Made by a program: the position numbers and the translations under genes. This document shows positions 21,017 through 31,421 of a DNA stretch of 64,000 nt, one piece after another. The notes under the pieces were generated by a model that was not told the origin of the DNA, ran no database searches, and was given only the letters and a program-made list of their open reading frames with translations. Source of the stretch: Arsenophonus sp046530785 (GTDB taxonomy: Bacteria; Pseudomonadota; Gammaproteobacteria; Enterobacterales; Enterobacteriaceae); NCBI GenBank assembly GCA_046530785.1, contig JBHEQT010000002.1, positions 130,749 through 194,748 of the forward strand. Reading direction: 5' to 3'. Position 1 is the stretch's first letter. Each line of letters begins with the position of its first letter.

Positions 21017-23876
21017 TAACCACAATAGAAGTAATATTATGGTTAATCTACTTTGTTACCTAGGATTTTATCCACTACTTCAAAAGTAAGTAATTGCTTA
21101 ATCTTGTATATCATCTCTCCTCTCATTATCATCATAAAATAAAGCATGACTTTATGAGATGCCTATTGTACTATTACCAAACTTTAATAATAAATTAAAT
21201 GGAATATTATATAAATTCAATTATTTTAACACCTCTTAATTAAGATTGATAATTACACTAAATTTTCAGTTAGTTCATTAAGAGAAAATTATGTTTTTCA
21301 ATTTTAACCAATAATTAATATTTAGGAAATTGTGTTGAAAAGAAATTAATTATATATAATATAAAAATATTTTATATCTCTAGTAATAATATTTAATATT
21401 CTTTATAAGTAAAATTGCACCATCTCTATTTTAGTTAGAGCTAATTTTCATATATTTTAAAGAAAATTTATGAAACTAATTTGTATGAATTAGTTAAATT
21501 AATGTAATTATATTTTGATTTTTTCTAAGGAACATATGAAACAAAATTAGTTTATTTAAGATATTAAATAGAGAAAGATATTTAAATTATAAAAATATCT
21601 TTAATTTTCGATAATCAACATCTGTTCTTATAATATAAAATATAATGAATTAGCTTTAGTAGTATAATAATCAAAGATAAAATATAAAGTTTTAAGATCA
21701 ATAAAAATAGAGGAAACATAATATTGAATTTTAGCTTTTAAAAATAGAAGGTGTTTTATATTAAGGAAGTTAATAATAGCAGGAATATGCTTTTATGTGC
21801 GTAATATATCTTATCGATATTTAATTATCTTAAGAGAATTTTTAAAATGATAAAATTTGTAAGTGCCATTGTAAATTTACTCGCTCTCTTAAGAAAGAGA
21901 GTCATAAAAATCACCATTATTTTATAGTAAGGTTATCGATACTTATAAATATTTATGCAATTTCTATTTATGAATTTTCATAAAAATTATGGAAATTTTT
22001 TAGCAATCCATTATAGATGATTAAACATACTTTTTCTTTTATTCGAGTCTTTTTATAAAAAATCTTCTTTTGCTAATTTGTATAATATATTTGTTAATTT
22101 ACTTAATCATTTCATTTTATTTTTAGATTTAATTTCAAGTATTTTTGTTATTCATATTCTACCAACATAAATATGTAAACTTTCTATAAAAACTTTTAAG
22201 ATATTTAACTTTTAGTTAGAGGTGGTTGTGTAACTTATACAAAGATAGATGGGAGTTTAATTAATTAAATTAGGAAGTCTCTTTAAAAAACTGTTATTTT
22301 CTCTATGAGAATTTAGATCTAAGAACTAACTTTATATAATTCTAAATATTCAATATCAACTTGTTTATTTTATTTTATTTTTTATCAAAAAAATACTTGA
22401 TATGAAAAGAAGTTGAAAATGCAAAAAATTATACCAATAAACTATTAATTTTTCGGAATTAATCTTCTAATTATATGGATCTTTTATTTACTTTTTAGCA
22501 AATACATCTAAATAGAATACAAAACCTTATTTTTAAGAGTTAATATTTTTTATTCCGACATTATAAAATTTTACTTTAATTTTAGATATGTCTATTTTGT
22601 TTATTTTAGAATTTTTATTGCAGAAATACCAAAATGCCTTTTACAGAAAGGTTATTAAACTAAGAATGTTTTTCTGTTATTTAAAATTTATAGTTTCCTG
22701 ATATAAAGAATCCATTAATCTTTAATTGAATAAAAACTAATTTTATTGATTTAAATAAGTTAAATAATGTCTTAATTAAGAATAAATTTTAAACATGAAT
22801 TTTATAATCTTTATTTAAATTATCTTAAATTATATTTAAGTTACTGAGAATAAAGTTTAAATAAGTAATCAATGCTTTTTACAAAGTAAATTAAAAATTT
22901 TTATAACTATTTTCTATTCCATTTTAATCCTAAACAATCCATCAAATTGTTCAAAATAAATTTAAACATTTAATATTTGTTGATAGTTTTTTCTCAATAT
23001 AAATCAGGCCATTTTTGCACAATAAAAAAAGAAAATAATTCTAAATATTTTTAATATTAATGAAAATATTTTATACCTTTTTTATAGACTTCTCCTGTTA
23101 AGAGAACATAGATTTAAAATCGTTACTTTAATAGTTAAATTATAAAATCTATAGACTATTAATTAATAATAAATAGTTGATATCTTCATTGTTATATCAA
23201 AGTTTGATTTTTTAAAGTGTGTTGTTTATTAAATCTTCAATTATAATTAGTTATTAACTAATTATATTATCATTTTTTAAATTTTTTAGTTTTTATTCCA
23301 ACTAATTTGGATATTTAAATAAAAATACAAAAGTATAATATTATTTTTAATATCACTTTTCTTAACTAAGAATATATTTTCTTGTTTTAAGAAATTTTCT
23401 TACTTATTTTTATGTAGAGATATGATTTTAATAATCATTAAAATCTAAATACTGATATAAAAAGAAACAATTTGCAAATCCTCGTTAGAATTTTTCATTT
23501 TATCACTTGTTTTGATAGAGATATCTTTAACTAATAATTTATTTTACCTATCTTTTGGATTTATTTATTTCCTTTATTGCTTAAAAGAATTATCTTTGTT
23601 ATAGTAAGTAAATATTATTCGGTTCTTCAATAATCGAAAAATAATTTTTACCACTGAAATTAACGATAATCATATGATATATATATTTAAAAATATTTCA
23701 ATTTTTTTATTATCCTAAATAATCAAAAGTATATTCCAAAGAATTTATTACAAATAAAAAATTTGGTATTTATCAAACTTAATTCTAAAATATGAGAATT
23801 TAAATATTTTTACAATTAATAATAAACATGAAATTCTTTTTATAAATTAAAATCCTTCTATATCTTTAAATATCCT

Positions 23877-23886
23877 CCCCCCCCCC
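23877..23886. repeat. Homopolymer run of 10 C
   Basis: Ten consecutive C at 23877-23886 in DNA that is otherwise about four-fifths A+T. No gene is attached, so phase variation of a product is not supported. Confidence 0.85.
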
Positions 23887-24177
23887 AACTTTAAAGTGCT
23901 CATATTTTAGGAATTTAATTTTTCTCTTATAGTAAAATAGTAAGATAATTATTAATTAGTTATAGATCTGAAAAATTATAGAATGGAGAATTTTTTCTTC
24001 ATTAATTAGTAAACTATTTTTATAATTTTTATATTAGGAAGTCTTTTGATGATTTATTTTTAGTCGTGTTTTTTTGCTATATAGATAACAAAATAAGATA
24101 GAACTAATTATTAATAATCAAAGAATTAAGTGTTCTTGTTTTTATTTTTATTAGATGGTTAATAATTTCTATTATAG

Positions 24178-24209
24178 ATAACATTTAATTTTTAAAAATT
24201 AAATGTTAT
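24178..24209. repeat. 32-bp perfect palindrome
   Basis: The left half ATAACATTTAATTTTT (24178-24193) is followed without a spacer by its exact reverse complement (24194-24209). Symmetry stops at the next base on each side. It lies in the desert, away from any gene. Confidence 0.8.
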
Positions 24210-26440
24210 TAAAATAAATGATCAAAGCTTTTATGTGTATTCTAAAATTTTTAGAATATTTATAAAGATCTTTAATACCATAAATTAATTAATTAACATC
24301 TGTATCATATATTGGTTAACCAAAATAAGAAGTTGACCATTTAATCTATACATCAAAATAAATTTATTAAATAAAATTTAATTATGTATTAAATATTAGT
24401 ATCAATTTTTTAAAAAATTTGTAGATACTTACATAAAATCATATAAATTGGTTTCAAAATAACTAGGTAAATTATAAGATTTAAGATAAAATTTACCATA
24501 TTTCTACTCAATAAATTAGATAAAAATTGTAAGAATATACCTTTTACTCTGCAAAAGAGAATAATATTTTCTTTGATATATTGGTACTCTTAACTTTAGT
24601 AGTGAAGTATAATTTTCGTATATACCTATATCTTCACCAAAAAACTATTTTAAATTATATAGATTAGAAAGAATAATTATCTATCTAAATATACTTTACA
24701 CAGGGTAAAATGAAGAATATAAAATTTCGTTATAGGGAAAATTTCTTCTTCAATAGAGTAAAATCTCTATCATAAAAAACGTTGTTAATTTTCTGATTAT
24801 TTAATGTAAACTCTATCAATAAAACCTGTAAATATAAATTTTGGAGATTCTTTAACATTTAAAATTTACCGAGATACAGCAAGTTAACAAGATCAAAAAT
24901 TATATATTCTTCCTGACAGTAATTCAAAATAGATTATGATTATAATCAAAGATAGACTTTTTGAGGATCAGCATTGAATCGAAATGAATTATTACTTAGA
25001 ATTTTTGTTCAAAAAATATTTTTTAATATTTTCGAAAAATAGAAAATTAAAATTGGATTTTTCTTACAATTTCAGCTTATAGTAACATTTATGGATTAAA
25101 TAAATAAGGATTATTCTCATATTTATTTTCCATAATTCTTTGAAAAGTTTCGTATTAAAATAGTTAATAGTAATGATTTTTAAAAAGAAAAAATTTTAAA
25201 ATATTAATGTTTTATATAGGTGGTATTATCTTTTTAAGAAAAATTTACAAATTATTGAGTTTAGCTATTCTTCTCATATATAAGGAAGCAGTTCTGCTAT
25301 AATTCTCAAAGAGAATTTCTGTTCTTAATAATGTAATTCCAACGTCAATGGAAAATATATTTAATAGAAAAAATAATATATAAGATAATATTAATTATAT
25401 AAATCGATTGGTTATTTCTCTTCAATAAGTAGAGTAAAACTTCAGAATCATAGTAATGATATAAAATTGTATCATTACTATGATCACAGGATATATAGGA
25501 AATAAAGAAAAGAAATTTAGTAAGAAAAAATAATTCAGACTATAGATTTCCAACTTTATTATTCTAAAAAATCTTATTTTGATAATTTTCTTAGAAATTT
25601 TTTCTAAATTACAAACATTCAATTTTATTATTGAAATTCTATGACGGTTTTAAGCGATTAAAGTAAAAAATAAAATTCAGATTTTTACTGAATAAATGAG
25701 AAAAATTCAAAAATCTCGATAGTTAGTAAAAATTGTATTCAATTAATCAGATTATTTTAATAAATATAAAAGGAAAATCAAAAATAAATAGTTACTCATT
25801 TTAAATGAGAGAGAGATATGCATTTAAAAATGAATCGATAATTTCAAAAATCAGAATAAGAGAATTTTATTAATTAAGGATTAGTTTAAGATTTCAATCT
25901 TATTGAAATCTTATATAATTTTTAAAATTAATTATTTAGCACTTAAAGTTTTATATAAAATTTTCCTAAATTAAAATTTATAAATAAAATATTCATGAAC
26001 AAATAGAAAATATTTTACTAAAAAATGAACTTTATTCAAAAAAACTGTATGTAATATTACACTTTTTCGAAAATTAAATTTATTTAATTTTATTAATTTT
26101 TATTTATATAAATATTTTATTTATATTAATAATGATTTAAATTAAAATTTAAAGATTACATTTTTTATTTTTAATTTTATTTAAAATAAATACAATTATT
26201 ATCTTTATTATGAGGTATTAAATTAACTTTATTAAAGTTTATCTTAAAATGTTTTATTCATTAAATATTTATTTAACAATATTTCAACCTTATTCTTTAC
26301 ATAAAATTAAAATCATTATAACTCTCTCTATACTTGAGAAGATTTTATACCCATTTGTAAAATTTATACTAACTGAAAATTGTTATCTAATATAATAATT
26401 ATTATTATATATGATTTAAAAAATATATTTACAATTTAAT

Positions 26441-26882
26441 ACTTTGTCTATTTCGATAGAAAATGATATCAAGAGATTTTCCTTCCACTATCACACTATG
26501 ATGAACGAGAGACTCGAAATAAAAGATAATTTTTATCAATATTTATCATCTATGGCCTATTATTTTAGTAATTACCGAATGGAAATTATTGAAAAAACTT
26601 TCATAACTTTCTACTATAAATCCACTTGAACCTCATATTTAGTATTTAGTAATTTATATGTGAAACTAAATTCCAGATCGATAATGCAGACTGCTTTTAA
26701 TCGTTAATCTCTTGTATCAAGATGATAGACACAAGACGGTAATTATATTTCCTTGTTAAATAATAAATTTGAATTATGAGAATGGAGCAGAATTCATATT
26801 AGAAAGTACAATTAGATATTGAAACTGAAAAGGATAATAATATACCGGATATTATCTTTGCTTACAGGATACTTTTCTTTAA
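26441..26882 (+). pseudogene. mraZ: mraZ relic, first gene of the division/cell-wall cluster
   Basis: Immediately upstream of rsmH and readable from end to end. YFDRK-stop matches NLDSKG at the start. INIYHLWPIILVITEW matches IDIYHPCLLLYPLPEW position by position. WKLLKKLS-stop-LSTINPLE matches WEIIEQKLSRLSSMNPVE. RLLLIVNLLYQ matches RLLIAGTLRQ, a TAA falls at the Q of GQFNKFELW, and TGYYLCLQDTFL-stop matches TGDLSERLQDLSL. The stop at 26880-26882 leaves a 2-base gap to rsmH, as in E. coli. More than six in-frame stops show it is dead. MraZ is a DNA-binding repressor of its own operon. Confidence 0.92.
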
Positions 26883-26884
26883 TT

Positions 26885-27838
26885 ATGGCAGATAATCAAT
26901 TTAAACATATCAGTGTTCTTCTTAATGAAGCAGTTAATGGCTTGAATATAAAACCAAATGGAATTTATGTTGACGGTACTTTTGGGAGAGGAGGGCACTC
27001 TAAATTAATTCTCTCTAAGTTAGGAAATGAAGGTCGTCTGATAGCGATAGATCGTGATCCAGATGCAGTGAAAGCCGCTAAAAAAATGATTACTGATGAC
27101 AGATTTTCAATAAAATATGGTTCTTTTTCTCAATTACAAATATTTCTTGCAGAAGAGGGTTTGGTTAACAAGATTGATGGTGTATTACTTGATTTAGGTG
27201 TTTCATCACCACAATTAGATGATCCAGAACGAGGTTTTTCTTTTATGCGGGACGGACCATTAGATATGCGTATGGATCCTACAAAAGGTCAACCTGCCTC
27301 TGAATGGTTAATGAATGAGAAAGAATCATACATAGCTTGGGTATTGAAAACTTATGGAGAAGAACGATTTGCAAAAAGAATTGCAAAATCGATTGTGGAT
27401 CGTAATCATAATTTATCGAAGGAACCATTAACACGAACAAAACAATTGGCAGAATTGATAGAACAAGTTAATCCATTTAAAAGGAAAAATAAACATCCAG
27501 CAACGCGCTCGTTTCAAGCAATTCGCATTTATATAAATAGCGAATTGGAAGAAATAGAAAAAGCACTAAAGAGTTCATTAAATATATTGCTACCACAGGG
27601 TCGGCTATCTATTATTAGTTTTCACTCATTAGAAGATAGATTGGTTAAATATTTTATTCGAGAGCATAGCAGAAAAGTAAAAGTTCCGTACGGATTATCA
27701 TTAACCGATTCGCAATTAAAAAATATTCGTAGACCAATATTGAAAATGTTAGGAAAAATAAAACCAACAAGAAAAGAAGTTATTGAAAATCCACGAGCAA
27801 GAAGTTCAATTGTGCGTTTTGCTGAAATTTTGGAATAA
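26885..27838 (+). CDS. rsmH: 16S rRNA m4C1402 methyltransferase RsmH (MraW)
   Basis: SAM-dependent N4-methylation of C1402 in the decoding centre of 16S rRNA. The start at 26885 gives MADNQFKHISVLLNEAV, aligned with E. coli MMENYKHTTVLLDEAV, and a 317-residue protein (E. coli 313). The frame could be extended to a TTG at 26819, but that part is the mraZ relic. SAM-binding landmarks YVDGTFGRGGHS and AIDRDPDA are intact, as are GVSSPQLDDPERGFSFM and the C-terminal NPRARSSIVR. No Shine-Dalgarno is obvious, and with mraZ dead it has lost any translational coupling. First live gene of the dcw operon. Confidence 0.96.
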   Translation: MADNQFKHISVLLNEAVNGLNIKPNGIYVDGTFGRGGHSKLILSKLGNEGRLIAIDRDPDAVKAAKKMITDDRFSIKYGSFSQLQIFLAEEGLVNKIDGVLLDLGVSSPQLDDPERGFSFMRDGPLDMRMDPTKGQPASEWLMNEKESYIAWVLKTYGEERFAKRIAKSIVDRNHNLSKEPLTRTKQLAELIEQVNPFKRKNKHPATRSFQAIRIYINSELEEIEKALKSSLNILLPQGRLSIISFHSLEDRLVKYFIREHSRKVKVPYGLSLTDSQLKNIRRPILKMLGKIKPTRKEVIENPRARSSIVRFAEILE

Positions 27839-27840
27839 TA

Positions 27841-28158
27841 ATGATAGAGGAAAAATATAACTTAATTAGGATCATTAGTTACGATATTTTTCGGAATGGA
27901 GCTATTCCATGTATTCTGTTGATAGTGATCATAATATCAGCAATCTCAATTGTTACAGTGAGTTATAAAGTACGGTTATTAACGGTAAAAAAAGATTTTA
28001 TAGTAAAAGAAGAAGAATTTTTAGATACAGAATGGAGAAATTTAATTTTGGAGGAGAAGTTATTAGGAAATCATAGTCGAATTGAGCGTCTTTCGATAGA
28101 AAGATTACAAATGATTCATGTGAATCCTATGAAAGAACATATAGTGATTGCAAAGTAA
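27841..28158 (+). CDS. ftsL: Cell division protein FtsL
   Basis: Bitopic divisome protein that forms the FtsQLB complex and helps activate FtsWI. 105 residues against 121 in E. coli; the shortening is in the cytoplasmic N-terminus. One membrane segment lies at about 21-45, followed by a periplasmic coiled coil. The C-terminal half is well conserved (DTEWRNLILEEKLLGNHSRIERLS, LQMIHVNPMKEHIVI). The ATG follows the rsmH stop by 2 bases, as in related operons. Confidence 0.95.
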   Translation: MIEEKYNLIRIISYDIFRNGAIPCILLIVIIISAISIVTVSYKVRLLTVKKDFIVKEEEFLDTEWRNLILEEKLLGNHSRIERLSIERLQMIHVNPMKEHIVIAK

Positions 28159-28180
28159 TTTTAGTAAATAGGTAAACAAC

Positions 28181-29944
28181 ATGAAATCTGCATTCTTAAT
28201 AAAAAATAGAAAAGGATATGAAAAAAAAGTTAGCTATGTAAGTTGGCGTTTTTTGTTAGTACATGTAGGAATAGCATTAATGTTAATTGTTCTTATTGTT
28301 CGTATTACTTATTTACAAATTATTAATCCGGAAAAGCTTCTTAGACAAGGTGATATGCGTTCACTTCGTGTTGAGGAAGTAACGAATACACGAGGAATGA
28401 TAAGTGATCGTGATGGGCGTCAGCTAGCAGTAAGTGTTCCGGTTTACGCTATTTGTGCTGATCCGAAAATAATTAATGAAAAGGGTGGATTAATTAATAA
28501 TGAACGTTGGAAAGCATTGTCAGATGAGTTAAAGATATCGCTAAAACAGGTTAATCATAAAATTAATATTAATCCTAATAGTCGTTTTGTCTATTTAGCT
28601 CGTCAAGTAAATCTATCTGTTGCTGAATATATTAAAAAATTAAAAATAAAAGGTATTTATTTGCGTAAAGAGTCAAGACGTTATTATCCATCTGGTCCAG
28701 TAACAGCTCATTTGATTGGGGTAACAAATATTGATGGGCAAGGAATTGAAGGAATTGAAAAAAGCTTTAATTATCTCTTAACTGGATCGCCAGGAAAAAG
28801 GATAGTGCGTAAAGATCGTTATGGAAAAGTTATTGAAGATATTTTTTTCAGTAATAGTCAAGATGCGAACGATTTGATATTAAGTATTGACGAGAGAATA
28901 CAATTGTTAGTTTATCGTGAATTGAAACGCAGTGTAATGGAAAATAAAGCAAAGACAGGTATTGCCATTTTAGTAGATGTTAATACTGGTGAGATATTGG
29001 CAATGGTTAATATTCCATCTTATAACCCGAATAATCTTTCTGGTACCTCAACTGAAATTATGCGTAACCATGCTATCAGTGATGTATTTGAACCTGGTTC
29101 AACAGTTAAACCAATGGTGATTATTAGTGCGTTGAATAACGGAATTATTAAAACCAACAGTGTTCTAAATACTCAACCATATATGATTAGTGGTCATAAA
29201 ATTAAAGATGTAGGAAAATATAGTGAATTATCCGTTACCGGTATTTTACAGAAATCAAGTAATGTTGGTGTTTCAAAGTTAGCATTAGCAATGCCTTCAG
29301 ATGAGCTGATAGATGTTTATGCTAAATTTGGTTTAGGAAAATCGACAAATCTAGGATTAATTGGAGAAAGTAGGGGTATCTTTCCTAATAAAAAAGTACA
29401 TTGGTCTGAATTTGAAAGGGCTACCTTTTCTTTCGGTTATGGGTTAATGGTAACACCGTTACAGTTGGCAAGAGTTTATGCAACAATTGGTAGTTTTGGT
29501 ATTTATCGTCCGTTATCAATTATAAGAGTTGATTCTCCGGTGTCAGGTGATCGTATTTTTCCTGATGGAATTATGCGGAGCGTTGTTCAAATGATGGAAG
29601 CTGTTGCATTGCCTGATACTGTTCAAGAAGCAGTTAAAGGTTATCGAATAGCGATTAAGACAGGTACAACAAAAACAGTTGGTATTGATGGCCATTATGT
29701 TAATCAATATATTGCTTATACGGCCGGAGTAGCGCCGGCAAGTAACCCTCGCTATGCTTTGGTTGTGATTATTAATAAGCCTAGTGCAGGAAAATATTAT
29801 GGAGGAGTTGTTTCTGCACCTGTATTTGGAACTATTATAGGAAATGTTTTACGTTTAACAAATGTAAAGCCTGATGCATTAACTTCAGATCAGAATAAAT
29901 TAGTAATTAACAAGATAACAGAGGATATAGGTGGCAGATCGTAA
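28181..29944 (+). CDS. ftsI: Penicillin-binding protein 3, septal transpeptidase FtsI
   Basis: Septal peptidoglycan transpeptidase working with FtsW. 587 residues (E. coli 588). Membrane anchor at about 24-44, then the pedestal domain (RGMISDRDGRQLAVSVPV) and the transpeptidase domain. The catalytic serine is in STVK at 307-310, the same number as E. coli Ser307. SSN lies at about 359-361 and KTGT at about 494-497. AGGTAAACAAC precedes the ATG. The last 14 bases overlap murE. All catalytic motifs are intact. Confidence 0.98.
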   Translation: MKSAFLIKNRKGYEKKVSYVSWRFLLVHVGIALMLIVLIVRITYLQIINPEKLLRQGDMRSLRVEEVTNTRGMISDRDGRQLAVSVPVYAICADPKIINEKGGLINNERWKALSDELKISLKQVNHKININPNSRFVYLARQVNLSVAEYIKKLKIKGIYLRKESRRYYPSGPVTAHLIGVTNIDGQGIEGIEKSFNYLLTGSPGKRIVRKDRYGKVIEDIFFSNSQDANDLILSIDERIQLLVYRELKRSVMENKAKTGIAILVDVNTGEILAMVNIPSYNPNNLSGTSTEIMRNHAISDVFEPGSTVKPMVIISALNNGIIKTNSVLNTQPYMISGHKIKDVGKYSELSVTGILQKSSNVGVSKLALAMPSDELIDVYAKFGLGKSTNLGLIGESRGIFPNKKVHWSEFERATFSFGYGLMVTPLQLARVYATIGSFGIYRPLSIIRVDSPVSGDRIFPDGIMRSVVQMMEAVALPDTVQEAVKGYRIAIKTGTTKTVGIDGHYVNQYIAYTAGVAPASNPRYALVVIINKPSAGKYYGGVVSAPVFGTIIGNVLRLTNVKPDALTSDQNKLVINKITEDIGGRS

Positions 29945-31421
29945 TTTACGCAATTTACTTGCAGTATTAGGTTTTAATGCACCAGATAAAATATTACAAG
30001 AAATGAAAATTGATAGCCGTAAGATAGTGACAGGAGATCTATTTTTAGCAGTTAATGGTCATCAAACAGATGGACGAAAATATATCTCTCAAGCAATAAC
30101 GCAAGGTGGCGTCGCTGCAATTATTGCTGAAGCAGAAAGAGAAACAGAGTCTGGAACGATTCGATATATTCATGATGTTCCAGTAATTTATATCAACGAT
30201 CTGAATAATCAATTATCGCTATTAGCAGGAGAATTTTATCAACATCCAGCTTCAAATTTGCGATTGATTGGTGTAACAGGAACAAACGGTAAAACAACCA
30301 CTAGTCAATTAATTTCTCAGTGGGCGAAAGAGTTGGGCGAAGTCACTGCCATAATGGGTACTGTTGGTAATGGAATATTAGGAGAAGTTATACCTAGTAA
30401 AAATACGACTCTTTCAGCAGTTGATCTTCAAAATGAATTACATTTATTGGTTGATAAACAGGTTAGTTTAGTTGCGATGGAAGTCTCCTCGCATGGCTTA
30501 GTGCAAGGTCGTGTTGCTGCTATTCCTTTTAGCGCTGTTGTCTTTACTAATTTAAGTCGCGATCATCTTGATTATCATGGTGATATGAAAAATTATGCAG
30601 AAGCAAAATGGTTATTATTTTCAACCCATAAATCTAATAAACAAATTATCAATGTGGATGATGATACAGGTTTGCAATGGATTAAAAAATTGCCAGAGGC
30701 ATGTGCAGTTTCGATGGAGAATAGAATACCTACTAATTGGCAAGGTGTTTCGATGTTAGTAAAAAAAGTGGATTATCATGATCGTGGAGCAACAATTCAT
30801 TTTAATTCTACTTGGGGAAAAGGATCTCTTGAAAGCCCATTATTAGGAGATTTTAACGTAAAAAATGTCATGTTAGCTATGTCGACCCTTTTAATGGTAG
30901 GGTTTTTATTTGATGATGTTGTAAAATCATCAAATGTTTTGCAACCAGTTTGTGGACGAATGGAAGTCTTTACTTCCCCAGGACGTCCAATCGTTATTGT
31001 AGATTATGCTCACAATCCTGATGCAATTAAAAAAGCGTTAATTGCGACCAGATTTCACTGTCGTGGTAAACTTTGGTGTGTATTTGGTTGTGGAGGAGAT
31101 CGGGATAAAGGTAAACGTGCATTGATGGGAAGTTTAGCTGAACAGTATGCAGATTTTGTAATAATAACAGATGACAATCCACGTAATGAAGAATCTGAAA
31201 TAATTATTAATGATATTTTAAGTGGTTTTTTAAATCCTGAGAGAGCAACATCGATTATAGGACGAATAAAAGCAATTACTAGTGCGATTATGCAGACAAA
31301 TTCTGATGATGTCGTATTAATTCTAGGTAAAGGTCATGAAGATTTCCAAATTATTGGTAATCATCATTTTGATTATTCGGATCGAATAACGGTAGCACGG
31401 TTATTGGGGCTGCTAATATGA
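29931..31421 (+). CDS. murE: UDP-MurNAc-L-Ala-D-Glu:meso-diaminopimelate ligase MurE
   Basis: Cytoplasmic ligase adding the third residue of the stem peptide. 496 residues (E. coli 495). It starts with GTG inside the end of ftsI (14-base overlap), and MADRNLRNLLA matches the E. coli N-terminus, which also uses GTG. The ATP loop is GVTGTNGKTTTSQ. DNPRNEE is the DNPR motif that selects meso-diaminopimelate rather than lysine. YAHNPDAIKKAL and GKGHEDFQI are conserved. Its 3' end overlaps murF (ATGA). Confidence 0.98.
   Translation: MADRNLRNLLAVLGFNAPDKILQEMKIDSRKIVTGDLFLAVNGHQTDGRKYISQAITQGGVAAIIAEAERETESGTIRYIHDVPVIYINDLNNQLSLLAGEFYQHPASNLRLIGVTGTNGKTTTSQLISQWAKELGEVTAIMGTVGNGILGEVIPSKNTTLSAVDLQNELHLLVDKQVSLVAMEVSSHGLVQGRVAAIPFSAVVFTNLSRDHLDYHGDMKNYAEAKWLLFSTHKSNKQIINVDDDTGLQWIKKLPEACAVSMENRIPTNWQGVSMLVKKVDYHDRGATIHFNSTWGKGSLESPLLGDFNVKNVMLAMSTLLMVGFLFDDVVKSSNVLQPVCGRMEVFTSPGRPIVIVDYAHNPDAIKKALIATRFHCRGKLWCVFGCGGDRDKGKRALMGSLAEQYADFVIITDDNPRNEESEIIINDILSGFLNPERATSIIGRIKAITSAIMQTNSDDVVLILGKGHEDFQIIGNHHFDYSDRITVARLLGLLI

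Larger units (their letters stand above)
18805..26440. other. 7.6-kb non-coding desert between clpS and mraZ relics
   Basis: No convincing intact gene. All frames are short, and the few frames of 60-70 codons (for example 25422-25622 on the reverse strand) are low-complexity Ile/Phe/Lys strings. Synteny would put cspD after clpS and ilvI-ilvH-cra before mraZ, but I could not match them reliably. A short run near 19110-19140 vaguely recalls the cold-shock KGFGFI motif. The region contains a 32-bp perfect palindrome (24178-24209), a 9-bp hairpin (20996-21016) and a C10 run (23877-23886). It must include a rearrangement junction, since E. coli has these flanks at distant map positions. Confidence 0.55.

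Noticed and set aside
25422..25622. 66-codon reverse frame
   Set aside because: Low-complexity Ile/Phe/Leu string without ribosome binding site or homology. Expected by chance in AT-rich DNA.
26444..26629. 61-codon forward frame before rsmH
   Set aside because: It overlaps the mraZ relic in a shifted phase; the mraZ match explains the sequence better.
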